A DNA stretch of 64,000 nt from assembly GCF_004353825.1 (NCBI RefSeq), contig NZ_SMNA01000008.1, positions 1-64,000 on the forward strand, written 5' to 3'. Within the stretch, counting starts at the first letter, position 1. The number at the start of each line of letters is the position of its first letter. Below the pieces are notes generated by a model. It did not search any database, had not been told where the DNA came from, and saw nothing but the letters and a program-made list of their open reading frames with translations. This document shows positions 1 to 8,061 of this stretch, piece by piece. Source of the stretch: Occultella glacieicola. Its GTDB lineage: Bacteria > Actinomycetota > Actinomycetes > Actinomycetales > Beutenbergiaceae. The translations under genes and the position numbers were made by a program.

Positions 1-2364
1 ACCGACCACGGCGACGTCGCGCGGTACGTCCCTCGTGGTGACCGCTCCGGCGGCCCGCGCCCGCCCCGCCCCGGCAACAACCCGTTCGCGTCGTCCCAGG
101 GCATGCCCCGACCGGGCGGCACCGGCGGTGCGGCAGGCCCGCGTCCCGGCGGCACCGGCGGCCCGCGTCCCGGCGGCACCGGTGGTCCGCGCCCCGGCGG
201 CGGGAACCGGCCCACGCCCGGCATGATGCCCGGGCGCAGCGCGGTCTCCCGACCCGGTGCTCCCGCCCGTAGTGGTGGGCCCGGCGGCGGTCGTGGTGGC
301 CGAGGTGGCCCCGGTGCCGGTGGTGGCGGTGGCTTCGGTGGCCGTCCCGGCGGCGGCGGTGGTCCCGGTGCCGGTGGTGGCGGTGGCTTCGGTGGCCGTC
401 CCGGCGGCGGCGGCCGTGGTGGTCGTGGCGGTACCCAGGGCGCGTTCGGTCGCGCCGGAGGGCGTCCCGTCCGTGGCCGCAAGTCGAAGCGAGCCAAGCG
501 CCAGGAGTTCGAGCAGCAGTCCGCGCCGTCCATCGGCGGCGTCCAGGTCCCCCGGGGCGACGGGTCCACCGTCATCCGGATCCGCGCCGGCGCGTCCCTC
601 GCGGACTTCGCCGACCGGATCGACGCGAACCCCGCGAGCCTGGTCACGGTCCTGTTCCACCTCGGTGAGATGGCGACCGCGACCCAGTCCCTCGACGAGG
701 ACACCTTCCAGGCCCTCGGCGCCGAACTCGGGTACGTCATCGAGATCGTCTCGCCCGAGGAGGAGGACCGCGAACTGCTCGGCACGTTCGACATCGACCT
801 CGAGGCCGAGGAGGCCGCCGAGGACGACTCCGATCTGGCGCCGCGGCCCCCGGTCGTGACCGTCATGGGTCACGTCGACCACGGGAAGACCCGACTTCTC
901 GACGCGATCCGCAGCACCGACGTGGTGGCCGGCGAGGCCGGTGGCATCACCCAGCACATCGGTGCCTACCAGGTGCAGGCCCAGCACGAGGGTGCCGACC
1001 GTGCGATCACGTTCATCGACACACCCGGTCACGAGGCGTTCACCGCCATGCGTGCCCGTGGTGCGCAGGTGACCGACATCGCGATCCTGGTGGTCGCCGC
1101 GGATGACGGCGTGATGCCGCAGACCGTGGAGGCGTTGAACCACGTCCAGGCCGCCGGTGTGCCGATCGTGGTCGCCGTGAACAAGGTGGACAAGCCGGAC
1201 GCCAACCCCGACAAGATCCGCCAGCAGCTCACCGAGTACAACCTGGTGGCGGAGGAGTACGGCGGCGACACCATGTTCGTCAACGTCTCGGCCCGCAACC
1301 GCACCGGGATCGACGACCTCCTCGAGGCCGTCCTGCTGACCGCGGATGCCGCGCTGGAGTTGAAGGCGAACCCGAACAAGGACGCCCGAGGCGTGGCCAT
1401 CGAGGCCAACCTGGACAAGGGGCGCGGCGCCGTGGCGACCGTGCTGGTCCAGTCCGGGACGCTCCGGGTCGGGGATGCCATCGTCGCCGGCACGGCACAC
1501 GGTCGCGTCCGAGCGATGTTCGACGAGCACGGCGAGACCGTGCCCGAGGCGAGCCCCGCTCGTCCCGTTCAGGTCCTCGGTCTGACCTCGGTGCCGCGCG
1601 CCGGTGACACCTTCCTGGTGGCCCCGGACGACCGCACGGCACGCCAGATCGCCGACAAGCGTGAGGCCGCGGAGCGGGCCGCCACCCTGGCCAAGCGCCG
1701 GAAGCGGATCTCGCTCGAGGACTTCACCCAGGCGCTCGAGCAGGGCAAGGTGGAGACGCTCAACCTGGTCCTCAAGGGCGACGTCTCCGGTGCCGTCGAG
1801 GCGCTCGAGGACGCTCTGCTCAAGATCGACGTGGGCGACGAGGTCGATCTCCGGATCATCCACCGCGGTGTCGGTGCGATCACGCAGAACGACGTCAACC
1901 TGGCGACGGTGGACAACGCCGTCATCATCGGCTTCAACGTGCGGCCCGCCGAGCGGGTCACCGAACTGGCCGACCGCGAGGGTGTCGAGATCAAGTACTA
2001 CTCGGTCATCTACTCCGCGATCGAGGACGTCGAGAACGCACTCAAGGGCATGCTCAAGCCGGAGTTCGAGGAGGTTCAGCTGGGTACCGCCGAGGTGCGC
2101 CAGGTGTTCCGTTCCTCGAAGGTCGGCAGCATCGCCGGTTCGATCATCCGCTCCGGCACGATCCGGCGGAACTCGAAGGCCCGGCTGCTGCGCGATGGCG
2201 TCGTCATCGCCGACAACCTCACGGTCGAGTCCCTGCGCCGCGAGAAGGATGACGTCACCGAGGTCCGCGAGGGCTTCGAGTGCGGTATCGGACTCGGGTA
2301 CCGGGACATCCAGGAGGGCGACGTCGTCGAGACCTTCGAGATGCGCGAGAAGCCGCGGGCCTGA
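1..2364 (+). CDS. infB: Translation initiation factor IF-2 (5' truncated by window edge)
   Basis: GTPase that delivers initiator fMet-tRNA to the 30S subunit. The reading frame is open from base 1 without a start, so the N-terminus lies outside the window; 787 codons are visible. The first third is a Gly/Arg/Pro-rich disordered region typical of actinobacterial IF-2, with two internal tandem repeats. The G domain follows, with the G1 loop GHVDHGKT at visible codons 290-297 and G4 NKVD at 394-397, then domains II-IV to the C-terminal tRNA-binding barrel. rbfA lies downstream in the usual order, but a strong hairpin separates them. The DUF503 gene often found between infB and rbfA is absent. 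Identification is certain. Confidence 0.97.
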   Translation, partial: TDHGDVARYVPRGDRSGGPRPPRPGNNPFASSQGMPRPGGTGGAAGPRPGGTGGPRPGGTGGPRPGGGNRPTPGMMPGRSAVSRPGAPARSGGPGGGRGGRGGPGAGGGGGFGGRPGGGGGPGAGGGGGFGGRPGGGGRGGRGGTQGAFGRAGGRPVRGRKSKRAKRQEFEQQSAPSIGGVQVPRGDGSTVIRIRAGASLADFADRIDANPASLVTVLFHLGEMATATQSLDEDTFQALGAELGYVIEIVSPEEEDRELLGTFDIDLEAEEAAEDDSDLAPRPPVVTVMGHVDHGKTRLLDAIRSTDVVAGEAGGITQHIGAYQVQAQHEGADRAITFIDTPGHEAFTAMRARGAQVTDIAILVVAADDGVMPQTVEALNHVQAAGVPIVVAVNKVDKPDANPDKIRQQLTEYNLVAEEYGGDTMFVNVSARNRTGIDDLLEAVLLTADAALELKANPNKDARGVAIEANLDKGRGAVATVLVQSGTLRVGDAIVAGTAHGRVRAMFDEHGETVPEASPARPVQVLGLTSVPRAGDTFLVAPDDRTARQIADKREAAERAATLAKRRKRISLEDFTQALEQGKVETLNLVLKGDVSGAVEALEDALLKIDVGDEVDLRIIHRGVGAITQNDVNLATVDNAVIIGFNVRPAERVTELADREGVEIKYYSVIYSAIEDVENALKGMLKPEFEEVQLGTAEVRQVFRSSKVGSIAGSIIRSGTIRRNSKARLLRDGVVIADNLTVESLRREKDDVTEVREGFECGIGLGYRDIQEGDVVETFEMREKPRA
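106..204 (+). repeat. 24-bp in-frame repeats in infB (PRPGGTGG units)
   Basis: Three copies of a 24-base unit encoding PRPGGTGG (106-129, 139-162, 163-186) and a partial fourth from 187, interrupted once by the codons for AAG. They lie in the disordered N-terminal part of IF-2. Seen directly. Confidence 0.85.
307..414 (+). repeat. 54-bp tandem duplication in infB
   Basis: Two head-to-tail copies of a 54-base unit (307-360 and 361-414) that are nearly identical at the DNA level and encode the 18-residue segment [18 protein letters not shown]. The near identity suggests a recent slippage or unequal crossover event. Copy number probably varies between strains. Confidence 0.85.
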
Positions 2365-2383
2365 CCCCGGTTCGGGCCACGGC

Positions 2384-2416
2384 GTGGTCCGGGTGGGCAC
2401 ATCCCGCCCGGACCAC
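2384..2416 (+). terminator. Hairpin between infB and rbfA (attenuator or terminator candidate)
   Basis: A 10-bp perfect stem (2384-2393 with 2407-2416) continues inward through a G-U pair and three G-C pairs to a five-base loop. No T-tract follows. A second, perfect 8-bp hairpin (2435-2455) ends just before the rbfA ribosome binding site. Together they could trim or attenuate the infB-rbfA transcript. Structure is by eye only. Confidence 0.5.
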
Positions 2417-2477
2417 ACCATCGTGATCACAACGGCGGCGCCGGTCGGGCGCCGCACAGACGAGGAGGAGCACGGCC

Positions 2478-2942
2478 ATGGCAGACAGCGGACGTGCGCG
2501 CAAGCTCAGCGACCGGATCCAGCAGATCGTCGCGACCATGCTGGACACCCGGATCAAGGATCCGCGGCTCGGTTTCGTCACGGTGACCGACGTCCGCGTC
2601 ACCGGTGACCTCCAGCACGCCACGGTGTTCTACACGGTGCTGGGCGACGAGGAGGCGCGCACCGCCTCGGCCGCGGCCCTGGAGTCCGCCCGCGGGCTGA
2701 TCCGCTCCGAGGTGGGCAAGCAGACCGGGATCCGGCTGACCCCCACCCTGGAGTTCGTCCTGGACGCGGTGCCGGAGACGGCGGCGCACCTCGAGGACGC
2801 GCTCCGCAAGGCGGCCGAGCACGACGCCGAACTCGCACGTCTGCGCGAGGGCGCGGCGTACGCGGGGGAGGCCGATCCGTACCGGAAGCCGGCGACACCG
2901 ACCGACCCGTCCGAGGACGGCAGCCGGCCGAACGCCGACTGA
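2478..2942 (+). CDS. rbfA: 30S ribosome-binding factor RbfA
   Basis: KH-type factor that binds 16S rRNA and helps late 30S maturation. The 154-residue length is normal. The N-terminal half carries the family signature around [13 protein letters not shown], and the Ala-rich YTVLGDEE strand and EVGKQTGIR helix follow. The C-terminal tail (about residue 125 on) is acidic and unconserved. The ATG is preceded by a GAGGAG ribosome binding site with normal spacing. It follows infB as in most bacteria. Here the downstream neighbour is not truB but a convergent MFS gene, so the classic rbfA-truB linkage is broken by an insertion. Confidence 0.96.
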   Translation: MADSGRARKLSDRIQQIVATMLDTRIKDPRLGFVTVTDVRVTGDLQHATVFYTVLGDEEARTASAAALESARGLIRSEVGKQTGIRLTPTLEFVLDAVPETAAHLEDALRKAAEHDAELARLREGAAYAGEADPYRKPATPTDPSEDGSRPNAD

Positions 2943-2951
2943 GGAAGACAC

Positions 2952-3005
2952 AACAAGGGCCGTCGGGTCCGATCCCCGAGGGGACCGGACCCGACGGCCC
3001 TCGTT
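2952..3005. terminator. Strong bidirectional terminator between rbfA and the MFS gene
   Basis: A 19-bp inverted repeat with one mismatch (2952-2970 with 2987-3005) whose loop holds a second small hairpin (2973-2984). It lies exactly between two convergent genes, so it can end both transcripts. No clear U-tract, as is common in high-G+C actinobacteria. Confidence 0.8.
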
Positions 3006-3029
3006 GCGCGAGGGCTCGGACCTCGGCGC

Positions 3030-4490
3030 TCAGGCCTCGGCCGTGGCGAGCTCGGCCTGCTCCGGGCCGGTGGCCGCGCGGCGCGGCAGGAACAACCCGG
3101 CCACCGTTGCGATCGCGAGCACGCCCGACCCCACGACCAGGGCCGCAACGAGCCCGTCGGCATAGGTCTGCGGGTCGAAGCCGCCACCGGCGCCGAGGAA
3201 CACGGCCGTGAGCACCGCGACGCCGAGCGCGACGCCGACCTCCCGCACGGTCGAGTTCACGCTCGACGCGCTCGCCCGATCCCGCTCCGACACGTCGGCG
3301 AGCACCGCCGTCGACAACGGCGCGAACGTCAGGCCCATGCCCACGCCGGCGAGCACGAATGCCGGGACCAGGGTGGTGTAGGCGCCCGGGTCCGCGGCGA
3401 CGCCCCACGCCAGCCACGCCATCGCCACGGTCTGCAGGGCGAGCCCGGTGGTCGCCAGCACCCGGACGCCGACCCGGCCCGCGAGGGCCCCGGCGACCGG
3501 AGCGACCAGCATCGGCGCGGCGGTCCAGGGCAACGTCCGCACCCCTGCCTCCAACGGGGTGAACCCCTGTGCGACCTGAAGGAACTGGGTCAGCAGGAAC
3601 ACGGCACCGAACATGCCGAGCGAGAACGCGAAGCCGGTCACGTTGGCCGCCGTGAAGCTACGGACCCGGTACAGGGCGAGGGGCACCAACGGACTCGCGG
3701 TGCGCCGCTGCCGGAACACGAACAGCACCAGCAGAATGGCCGCGGAGCCGAGCATCGCCAGGATCAGCGGATCGGTCCAGCCGCGGTCGTTCGCGTCCAC
3801 GATCGCCCACACACCGAGCAGGATGCCCCCGCCCGCGGCCAGCACACCGAACAGGTCGAGCCGCTGCCGCCGGCCACGCGCGTTGCGTAGCCCGATGAGG
3901 ATCAACGGCACCGCGACCGCGGCGACCGGCACGTTCAGCCAGAAGATCGACTGCCAGCTGAGCCCCTCCACCACGGCCCCGCCGATCAGCGGCCCGAGCG
4001 CGATCCCGAGCCCGGAGACCCCACCCCAGATCCCGATGGCCATGGGCCGGCGGGCCGGCGGCACCGCGTCGGCGAGGAGCGTCAGTGACAGAGGAAGGAT
4101 CGCCGAGGCCCCGATGCCCTGGACGGCACGGGCGGCGATGAGCTGGTCCGCGGAGCCGGACATCGCGCTCGCGATCGAGGCGAGGGTGAAGATCGTGACA
4201 CCCGCCAGGAAGACGGTGCGTCGCCCGACGCGGTCGCCGAGGATCGCGGCGGGGATCATGCCGGTGGCGAAGGCGAGGGTGTAGGCGTTCACGAACCACT
4301 GCCGTTGCTCGACCGTGGGCGCCAGATCGGCCGAGAGCACCGGGAGGGCCCCGGTCATCACGAGATTGTCCAGGGTGGCCATGAACATGGGCAGTGAGGC
4401 CGCCAGCAGGGCGAGCCAGACCGGCGGCGTCCGCCGAGTGGCGGGTGCGGTGTCGGGATCGGACGGGATGGACTTGAGGAGGGTGGTCAC
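3030..4490 (-). CDS. MFS drug exporter, DHA2 (14-TMS) type
   Basis: Proton-coupled efflux permease of the inner membrane, EmrB/QacA-like. At 486 residues it has the size and hydrophobic pattern of 14-helix DHA2 members. Motif A appears as GDRVGRR after helix 2 and a motif C-like GPLIGG in helix 5. The start is GTG with a GGGAG ribosome binding site; the ATG just upstream is closed by a stop after three codons. It is divergent from a TetR gene with a 23-bp palindrome in between, so it is most likely repressed by that TetR and induced by a substrate drug. The substrate cannot be told from sequence. Confidence 0.9.
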   Translation of the reverse strand: MTTLLKSIPSDPDTAPATRRTPPVWLALLAASLPMFMATLDNLVMTGALPVLSADLAPTVEQRQWFVNAYTLAFATGMIPAAILGDRVGRRTVFLAGVTIFTLASIASAMSGSADQLIAARAVQGIGASAILPLSLTLLADAVPPARRPMAIGIWGGVSGLGIALGPLIGGAVVEGLSWQSIFWLNVPVAAVAVPLILIGLRNARGRRQRLDLFGVLAAGGGILLGVWAIVDANDRGWTDPLILAMLGSAAILLVLFVFRQRRTASPLVPLALYRVRSFTAANVTGFAFSLGMFGAVFLLTQFLQVAQGFTPLEAGVRTLPWTAAPMLVAPVAGALAGRVGVRVLATTGLALQTVAMAWLAWGVAADPGAYTTLVPAFVLAGVGMGLTFAPLSTAVLADVSERDRASASSVNSTVREVGVALGVAVLTAVFLGAGGGFDPQTYADGLVAALVVGSGVLAIATVAGLFLPRRAATGPEQAELATAEA

Positions 4491-4540
4491 GAGTGCATCT
4501 CCCAGGGTCGGGGCGGTTGCTGCGGCGTCGGCGGGCGCCA

Positions 4541-4563
4541 GTAAGCATTCACTGATTACTTAC
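4541..4563. promoter_or_regulatory. TetR operator candidate, 23-bp palindrome
   Basis: Imperfect palindrome with 11-base arms matching at 9 positions around a central C (arms GTAAGCATTCA and TGATTACTTAC). It sits in the intergenic space between the divergent MFS and tetR genes and is conspicuously A/T-rich for this genome, the usual design of a TetR-controlled efflux pair. Confidence 0.75.
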
Positions 4564-4588
4564 GCGGAGGACGTTAGTTATCGTCTGA

Positions 4589-4594
4589 TACCTT
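4589..4594 (+). promoter_or_regulatory. -10 element of tetR, leaderless start
   Basis: TACCTT ends seven bases before the ATG at 4602, so the transcript would begin at or next to the start codon. No Shine-Dalgarno sequence is present. Confidence 0.5.
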
Positions 4595-4601
4595 GTCAAC
4601 C

Positions 4602-5186
4602 ATGACGATCGAGGAACCACCGCAGGCCCGCGGCCCGGTTCGCCGGATGAGCCGGGAGGAGCGGCGCGAGCAGATCCTGGACGCCGCCACCTCGGTGTTC
4701 GCCACCGGCGGCTACGCGGGCACCAGCACCGATGACGTGGCCAGGGCAGCCGGGGTGTCCCAGCCCTACGTGGTCCGGTTCTTCGGGACGAAGGCCGATC
4801 TGTTCCTGGCCGTGTTCGACCGGATCACCGCACAGATCATCGATCGCTTCGAGGCGGTGGCGCCCGGGCCCGATGCGAAGTCCCGGATGGCCGGCGCGTA
4901 CACGGACCTGATCGCGGATCCGACCAGTCTCAAGGTGCTCATGCACGGCTTCGTGATCGGTTCCGAACCGGCGATCGGGGCGCGTGCGCGGGCGACGTTC
5001 GCGCGGATCTTCGCGCTCTACCTGGACCGCACCGGCGGCACCGCCGAGGAGGCCCGGAACTTCCTCGCGCACGGGATGCTGCTCAACGTGCTGTTCGCCA
5101 TCGAAGCGCCCCAGCATGCCGCGACGGGTGGCGCGCTAGCCGACCTGGTGCGCTGCGCCCTCACGGGAGAGGGGCTCGACGCGTGA
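4602..5186 (+). CDS. TetR-family transcriptional regulator of the MFS pump
   Basis: 194-residue repressor. An N-terminal helix-turn-helix (about residues 25-70, including ATSVFATGGYAGTSTDDVA and the recognition segment VSQPYVVRFFGTK) is followed by a helical ligand-binding domain. The ATG at 4602 is chosen over a TTG nine bases upstream because a -10 hexamer ends seven bases before it and no ribosome binding site exists. It is divergent from the MFS exporter and probably represses both genes from the palindrome between them. Its stop overlaps the GTG of truB in a GTGA junction, an odd coupling of an accessory regulator to a housekeeping gene. Confidence 0.9.
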   Translation: MTIEEPPQARGPVRRMSREERREQILDAATSVFATGGYAGTSTDDVARAAGVSQPYVVRFFGTKADLFLAVFDRITAQIIDRFEAVAPGPDAKSRMAGAYTDLIADPTSLKVLMHGFVIGSEPAIGARARATFARIFALYLDRTGGTAEEARNFLAHGMLLNVLFAIEAPQHAATGGALADLVRCALTGEGLDA

Positions 5187-6085
5187 GCACCGAGCCCGCC
5201 GTGGACGGCATCGTTCTGGTCGACAAGCCCGGGGAGTGGACAAGTCACGACGTGGTGGCCCGGGTCCGACGGCTCGCCGGGACCCGCAAGGTGGGGCATG
5301 CGGGCACGCTCGACCCGATGGCCACCGGCCTGCTGGTGCTCGGGGTGAACCGGGCCACCAGGCTGCTGACCTATCTGGTCGGCGCCGACAAGACCTATCT
5401 GGCCACGATCCGGCTGGGTCAGGCGACCGTCACCGATGACGCCGAGGGCGAGATCACGGCGAACCCCGGCCTCGGCGACGTCGACGACGAGACGGTGGGC
5501 TCCGCCGTCGCCGGGCTCACCGGCCCGATCGAGCAGGCACCGAGCGCCGTGAGCGCGATCAAGGTCGACGGCAAGCGGTCGTACGCGCGGGTCCGGGCCG
5601 GAGAGGACGTGAGCCTCCCGGCTCGGCCGGTGACCGTGCACGCCTTCGAGGTGCTCGCGAGCCGCCAGGGCATCGCCGACGACGGCACCGCGGTGCGGGA
5701 CCTCGACGTCGAGGTGCGGTGTTCCAGCGGCACCTACATCCGGGCGCTCGCGCGCGATCTCGGTGTGGCGCTCGGCAGCGCCGGCCACCTGACCGCGCTG
5801 CGCCGGACCCGGGTCGGCGACTTCGGCGTCGTGGAGGCGCGGACGCTGACGGAACTGGCTGACGGCGGCGTCCACCCGCTGGGGATGAGCGAGGTCGCCC
5901 GCCGCACCCTGCCGGTCCGGCACCTCACCGACACCGAGACGACCGAGCTTCGCTACGGACGGCGGCTCCCGCCGTCGGGCCGTGACGGTGTGGTGGCCGC
6001 GTTCGCGCCGGACGGGCACGTCGTCGCCCTGGTCGCCGACCGTGGCGGCGTGGCGCGCCCGGTGCTCGTGCTCGACCCGGCCTGA
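5183..6085 (+). CDS. truB: tRNA pseudouridine(55) synthase TruB
   Basis: Makes the conserved pseudouridine 55 in the T-loop of tRNAs. The N-terminal catalytic domain holds the signature GHAGTLDPMATG with the nucleophile Asp44, followed by KTYLATIRLG. The RNA-binding segments around CSSGTYIRALARDLG and the C-terminal PUA-like region are present, and 300 residues is normal. The GTG start shares four bases with the tetR stop, implying translational coupling. The expected neighbours rbfA and ribF are both displaced by inserted genes. Its TGA is directly abutted by the stop of the convergent hydrolase gene, with no base between. Confidence 0.97.
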   Translation: MSTEPAVDGIVLVDKPGEWTSHDVVARVRRLAGTRKVGHAGTLDPMATGLLVLGVNRATRLLTYLVGADKTYLATIRLGQATVTDDAEGEITANPGLGDVDDETVGSAVAGLTGPIEQAPSAVSAIKVDGKRSYARVRAGEDVSLPARPVTVHAFEVLASRQGIADDGTAVRDLDVEVRCSSGTYIRALARDLGVALGSAGHLTALRRTRVGDFGVVEARTLTELADGGVHPLGMSEVARRTLPVRHLTDTETTELRYGRRLPPSGRDGVVAAFAPDGHVVALVADRGGVARPVLVLDPA

Positions 6086-7285
6086 TCACTCGCCGGGCGC
6101 GACCGCCCCCCGCAGGACGCGGGTGCGCATCGTCGAGCCGGGATCGATCCGGACGCCCGCCCACCACGCGTCGAGACCGGGGGAGTCGGTACCGGCGACG
6201 AGCTCGGCGTAGGCGCGGGACGAGTGCGGGTTCACGGTGCCCCAGGTGCCGGTGACCGCGATCGCGCGGTCCGGAGCACCGCCGATGCGGGCGACCGGGT
6301 CGAACGGGTTGCGCACGGACACCAGGGTGGTCCCGGCCGGGACCTCGAAGTTGCCGCCGCCGGCCCCGGTCGTGATGATCGAGGCGATGTGGTGACGTGC
6401 ACGGACGTACGGGTCGGCCGCCAGATCGAGTGCCGCGAAACTGCTCTGACTGTGCGTGGCCAGGTGGATCGGCACCCCCGCCGGCACCTCCGCCATCGCC
6501 GCGAGCAGGAGCCGCCGCAGCGGCGTGTCCTTGCCGGATGCGGCCCCGACGGCGCCGTACGCGCCCATCGGGTTCGCGCCGCCCGGGTCCAGCGACCAAT
6601 CCTGGGTGCCGGGCGCGTAGAGCAGAGCGACCCGGCTGCCGTCCGGCCGGGTGATGACGTCGACGCGCACCGCGCCGTCGTGGTCGTACAGGTCCGCCAT
6701 GTCGTGGAGCAGGTCGGCGGGAGATGTGGGCAGGGCGTCGGCCGGCGCGATCTCGTCGGTGATGTCGGTGACCGTGGTGCGCTCGGCACGCTCGTCCGCG
6801 ACCCCCACCAGCGCATCGACGAGCCTCGGGCCGGTGACCGCACTGAGGACGGCCCCGACCGGCCCCCCGACCGCGCTGCCGAGGAGCGCGAGCAACGCCC
6901 CGCCGGTGCCGCGGGCCCAGCCGGCCTCACCCGCCTCCCGAGCGGCATTGGCTGCCGGGTCGACCGCAGGACCGGCGAGCGCGACGGCACCGGTCGGTTC
7001 CGTGGTCGCGGCGGCGGCGCTGGCGTCCTCCTGCTCGACGGCGTCCCCGGCCACCTGCACGGACGCGGTCCGCAGGGCGTCGCTGACGCCGCGCAACGCG
7101 GGTGCGCAGCGCCCGGTCCAGTCGTCGGCGAACCGCCGTCGGTCGGGGCCCGACCAGCTCAGCGCGCCGACGCTCCGATCCAAGCGGCCCACGGTGTCGC
7201 CCAGCACGCGGGCACCGTCCGCGGCGGCCGCGGACCAGGCCCGTAGGGCGGCGACGTCGGCACCGTGGGTGAGCGAGGTGGGCAT
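6086..7285 (-). CDS. WXG100-like N-terminal domain fused to an alpha/beta hydrolase
   Basis: 399-residue protein. Residues 1-90 form a predicted helical hairpin with W44-S45-G46 at the turn, like WXG100/ESX substrates. An Ala/Gly-rich hydrophobic stretch (about 125-165) follows. A C-terminal alpha/beta hydrolase-like domain (about 205-375) has a plausible nucleophile S279 in the elbow THSQSS, acid D329 and H354; the elbow departs from GxSxG because both glycines are replaced. The enzyme substrate is unknown. The start at 7285 is preceded by TAGGGT at seven bases, a leaderless arrangement; longer upstream frames run into the divergent gene. It could be an ESX-type secreted lipase or esterase. 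The N-terminal assignment rests on pattern, not a search. Confidence 0.7.
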   Translation of the reverse strand: MPTSLTHGADVAALRAWSAAAADGARVLGDTVGRLDRSVGALSWSGPDRRRFADDWTGRCAPALRGVSDALRTASVQVAGDAVEQEDASAAAATTEPTGAVALAGPAVDPAANAAREAGEAGWARGTGGALLALLGSAVGGPVGAVLSAVTGPRLVDALVGVADERAERTTVTDITDEIAPADALPTSPADLLHDMADLYDHDGAVRVDVITRPDGSRVALLYAPGTQDWSLDPGGANPMGAYGAVGAASGKDTPLRRLLLAAMAEVPAGVPIHLATHSQSSFAALDLAADPYVRARHHIASIITTGAGGGNFEVPAGTTLVSVRNPFDPVARIGGAPDRAIAVTGTWGTVNPHSSRAYAELVAGTDSPGLDAWWAGVRIDPGSTMRTRVLRGAVAPGE

Positions 7286-7292
7286 GACGGCG

Positions 7293-7298
7293 ACCCTA
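7293..7298 (-). promoter_or_regulatory. -10 element of the WXG100-hydrolase gene, leaderless
   Basis: Minus-strand TAGGGT, seven bases before the ATG; no ribosome binding site follows. Confidence 0.5.
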
Positions 7299-7402
7299 GG
7301 GCGGTGCCCAAGCGCCCACCAGAGCCGCCCGGGCGGAACCTTCCGCCGTGTGCGCCGTCGTCGGCGGGTGGACCTGTCCGCCCCGGGAACGTCGGCGATC
7401 GG

Positions 7403-7408
7403 TACGGT
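7403..7408 (+). promoter_or_regulatory. -10 element of the divergent 189-residue gene, leaderless
   Basis: TACGGT ends seven bases before the ATG at 7416. With the minus-strand element at 7293-7298 it gives two back-to-back leaderless promoters about 105 bp apart. Confidence 0.5.
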
Positions 7409-7415
7409 GTTCGGG

Positions 7416-7985
7416 ATGACCGCCTTCCCGGACCCGAGCGACGGCTCACCGTCGGTTCCCGTGCTGCGGCTGGGCGTGACCGAGCTGGCCCACCTGCTGG
7501 GGATCAGTCCGACGCCGGCGGCGCGGATCAGCCGGATCGGGTTCGGCCTCGACGATGACGTGGACCGGGCGCCGGGCAGGCGGTCGCTCGTCCGCCGTGG
7601 GCTGCTCGGCCCGCACGGTCCGGTCGGGGACGCGAAGCGGGTGATGGAGGTCCTCACCCACGGACGGTCCTGGCTCCGGGTCGTCGGCGCGACGGGCGAC
7701 GCCGCGCACGTGGTGATGGGCACGACCCGCGCGGTGGTCAGCTCGCCGATCCCGGACGGGCACGAGTTCGCGCCCATCGTCGCGTCGGTGGCGGTCGCGG
7801 AGGCGGTCGCCGACCTCGCCTGCGCCGTCGTGCAGCGCTCGGGACGGCCCGCCAAGGTGCAGGTCGTCCGTCTCGGGTACGGACGCTCCGACGAGGTCAT
7901 CGAGGTGCCGACGGACCGCCTCGAGCGCGATGTCGTGGTCGACGTGGCGCGGTCGCTCGGTCTTCCGCTGAGCGACGTGCGCTGA
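7416..7985 (+). CDS. Protein of unknown function, possibly EspG-like
   Basis: 189 residues, soluble, not confidently recognised. The N-terminal part (LGVTELAHLLGI, then a basic RRSLVRRGLLGPHG segment) resembles the opening of ESX-secretion chaperones of the EspG family, which are longer (about 250-280 residues). The rest alternates beta-strand-like and helical segments (SWLRVVGAT, AHVVMGTT, VQVVRLGYG). The start is chosen at the ATG that follows TACGGT by seven bases. It is divergent from a WXG100-like hydrolase, which would suit a substrate-chaperone pair. That role is inference; the gene itself is well supported by codon usage and boundaries. Confidence 0.7.
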   Translation: MTAFPDPSDGSPSVPVLRLGVTELAHLLGISPTPAARISRIGFGLDDDVDRAPGRRSLVRRGLLGPHGPVGDAKRVMEVLTHGRSWLRVVGATGDAAHVVMGTTRAVVSSPIPDGHEFAPIVASVAVAEAVADLACAVVQRSGRPAKVQVVRLGYGRSDEVIEVPTDRLERDVVVDVARSLGLPLSDVR

Positions 7986-8007
7986 CCCACACTGCCGAGC
8001 GGTTCTC

Positions 8008-8036
8008 TTGACGCGCGGCATATCGCGATATATCGT
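8008..8036 (+). promoter_or_regulatory. PadR promoter with overlapping palindromic operator
   Basis: A -35 TTGACG (8008-8013) and -10 TATCGT (8031-8036) are separated by 17 bases. Two overlapping perfect palindromes, ATATCGCGATAT (8020-8031) and CGATATATCG (8026-8035), cover the spacer and -10. This places repressor binding on RNA polymerase contacts and predicts autorepression by PadR. Confidence 0.75.
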
Positions 8037-8061
8037 GACTATGTCGACGAAAGGACACGAC

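Noticed and set aside
4593-4601. TTG start for the first TetR gene
   Set aside because: Lies inside the gap between the -10 hexamer and the ATG at 4602 and has no ribosome binding site.
6083-6088. TGATCA at the truB/hydrolase junction as a regulatory palindrome
   Set aside because: It arises from two abutting convergent stop codons (TGA and TCA).
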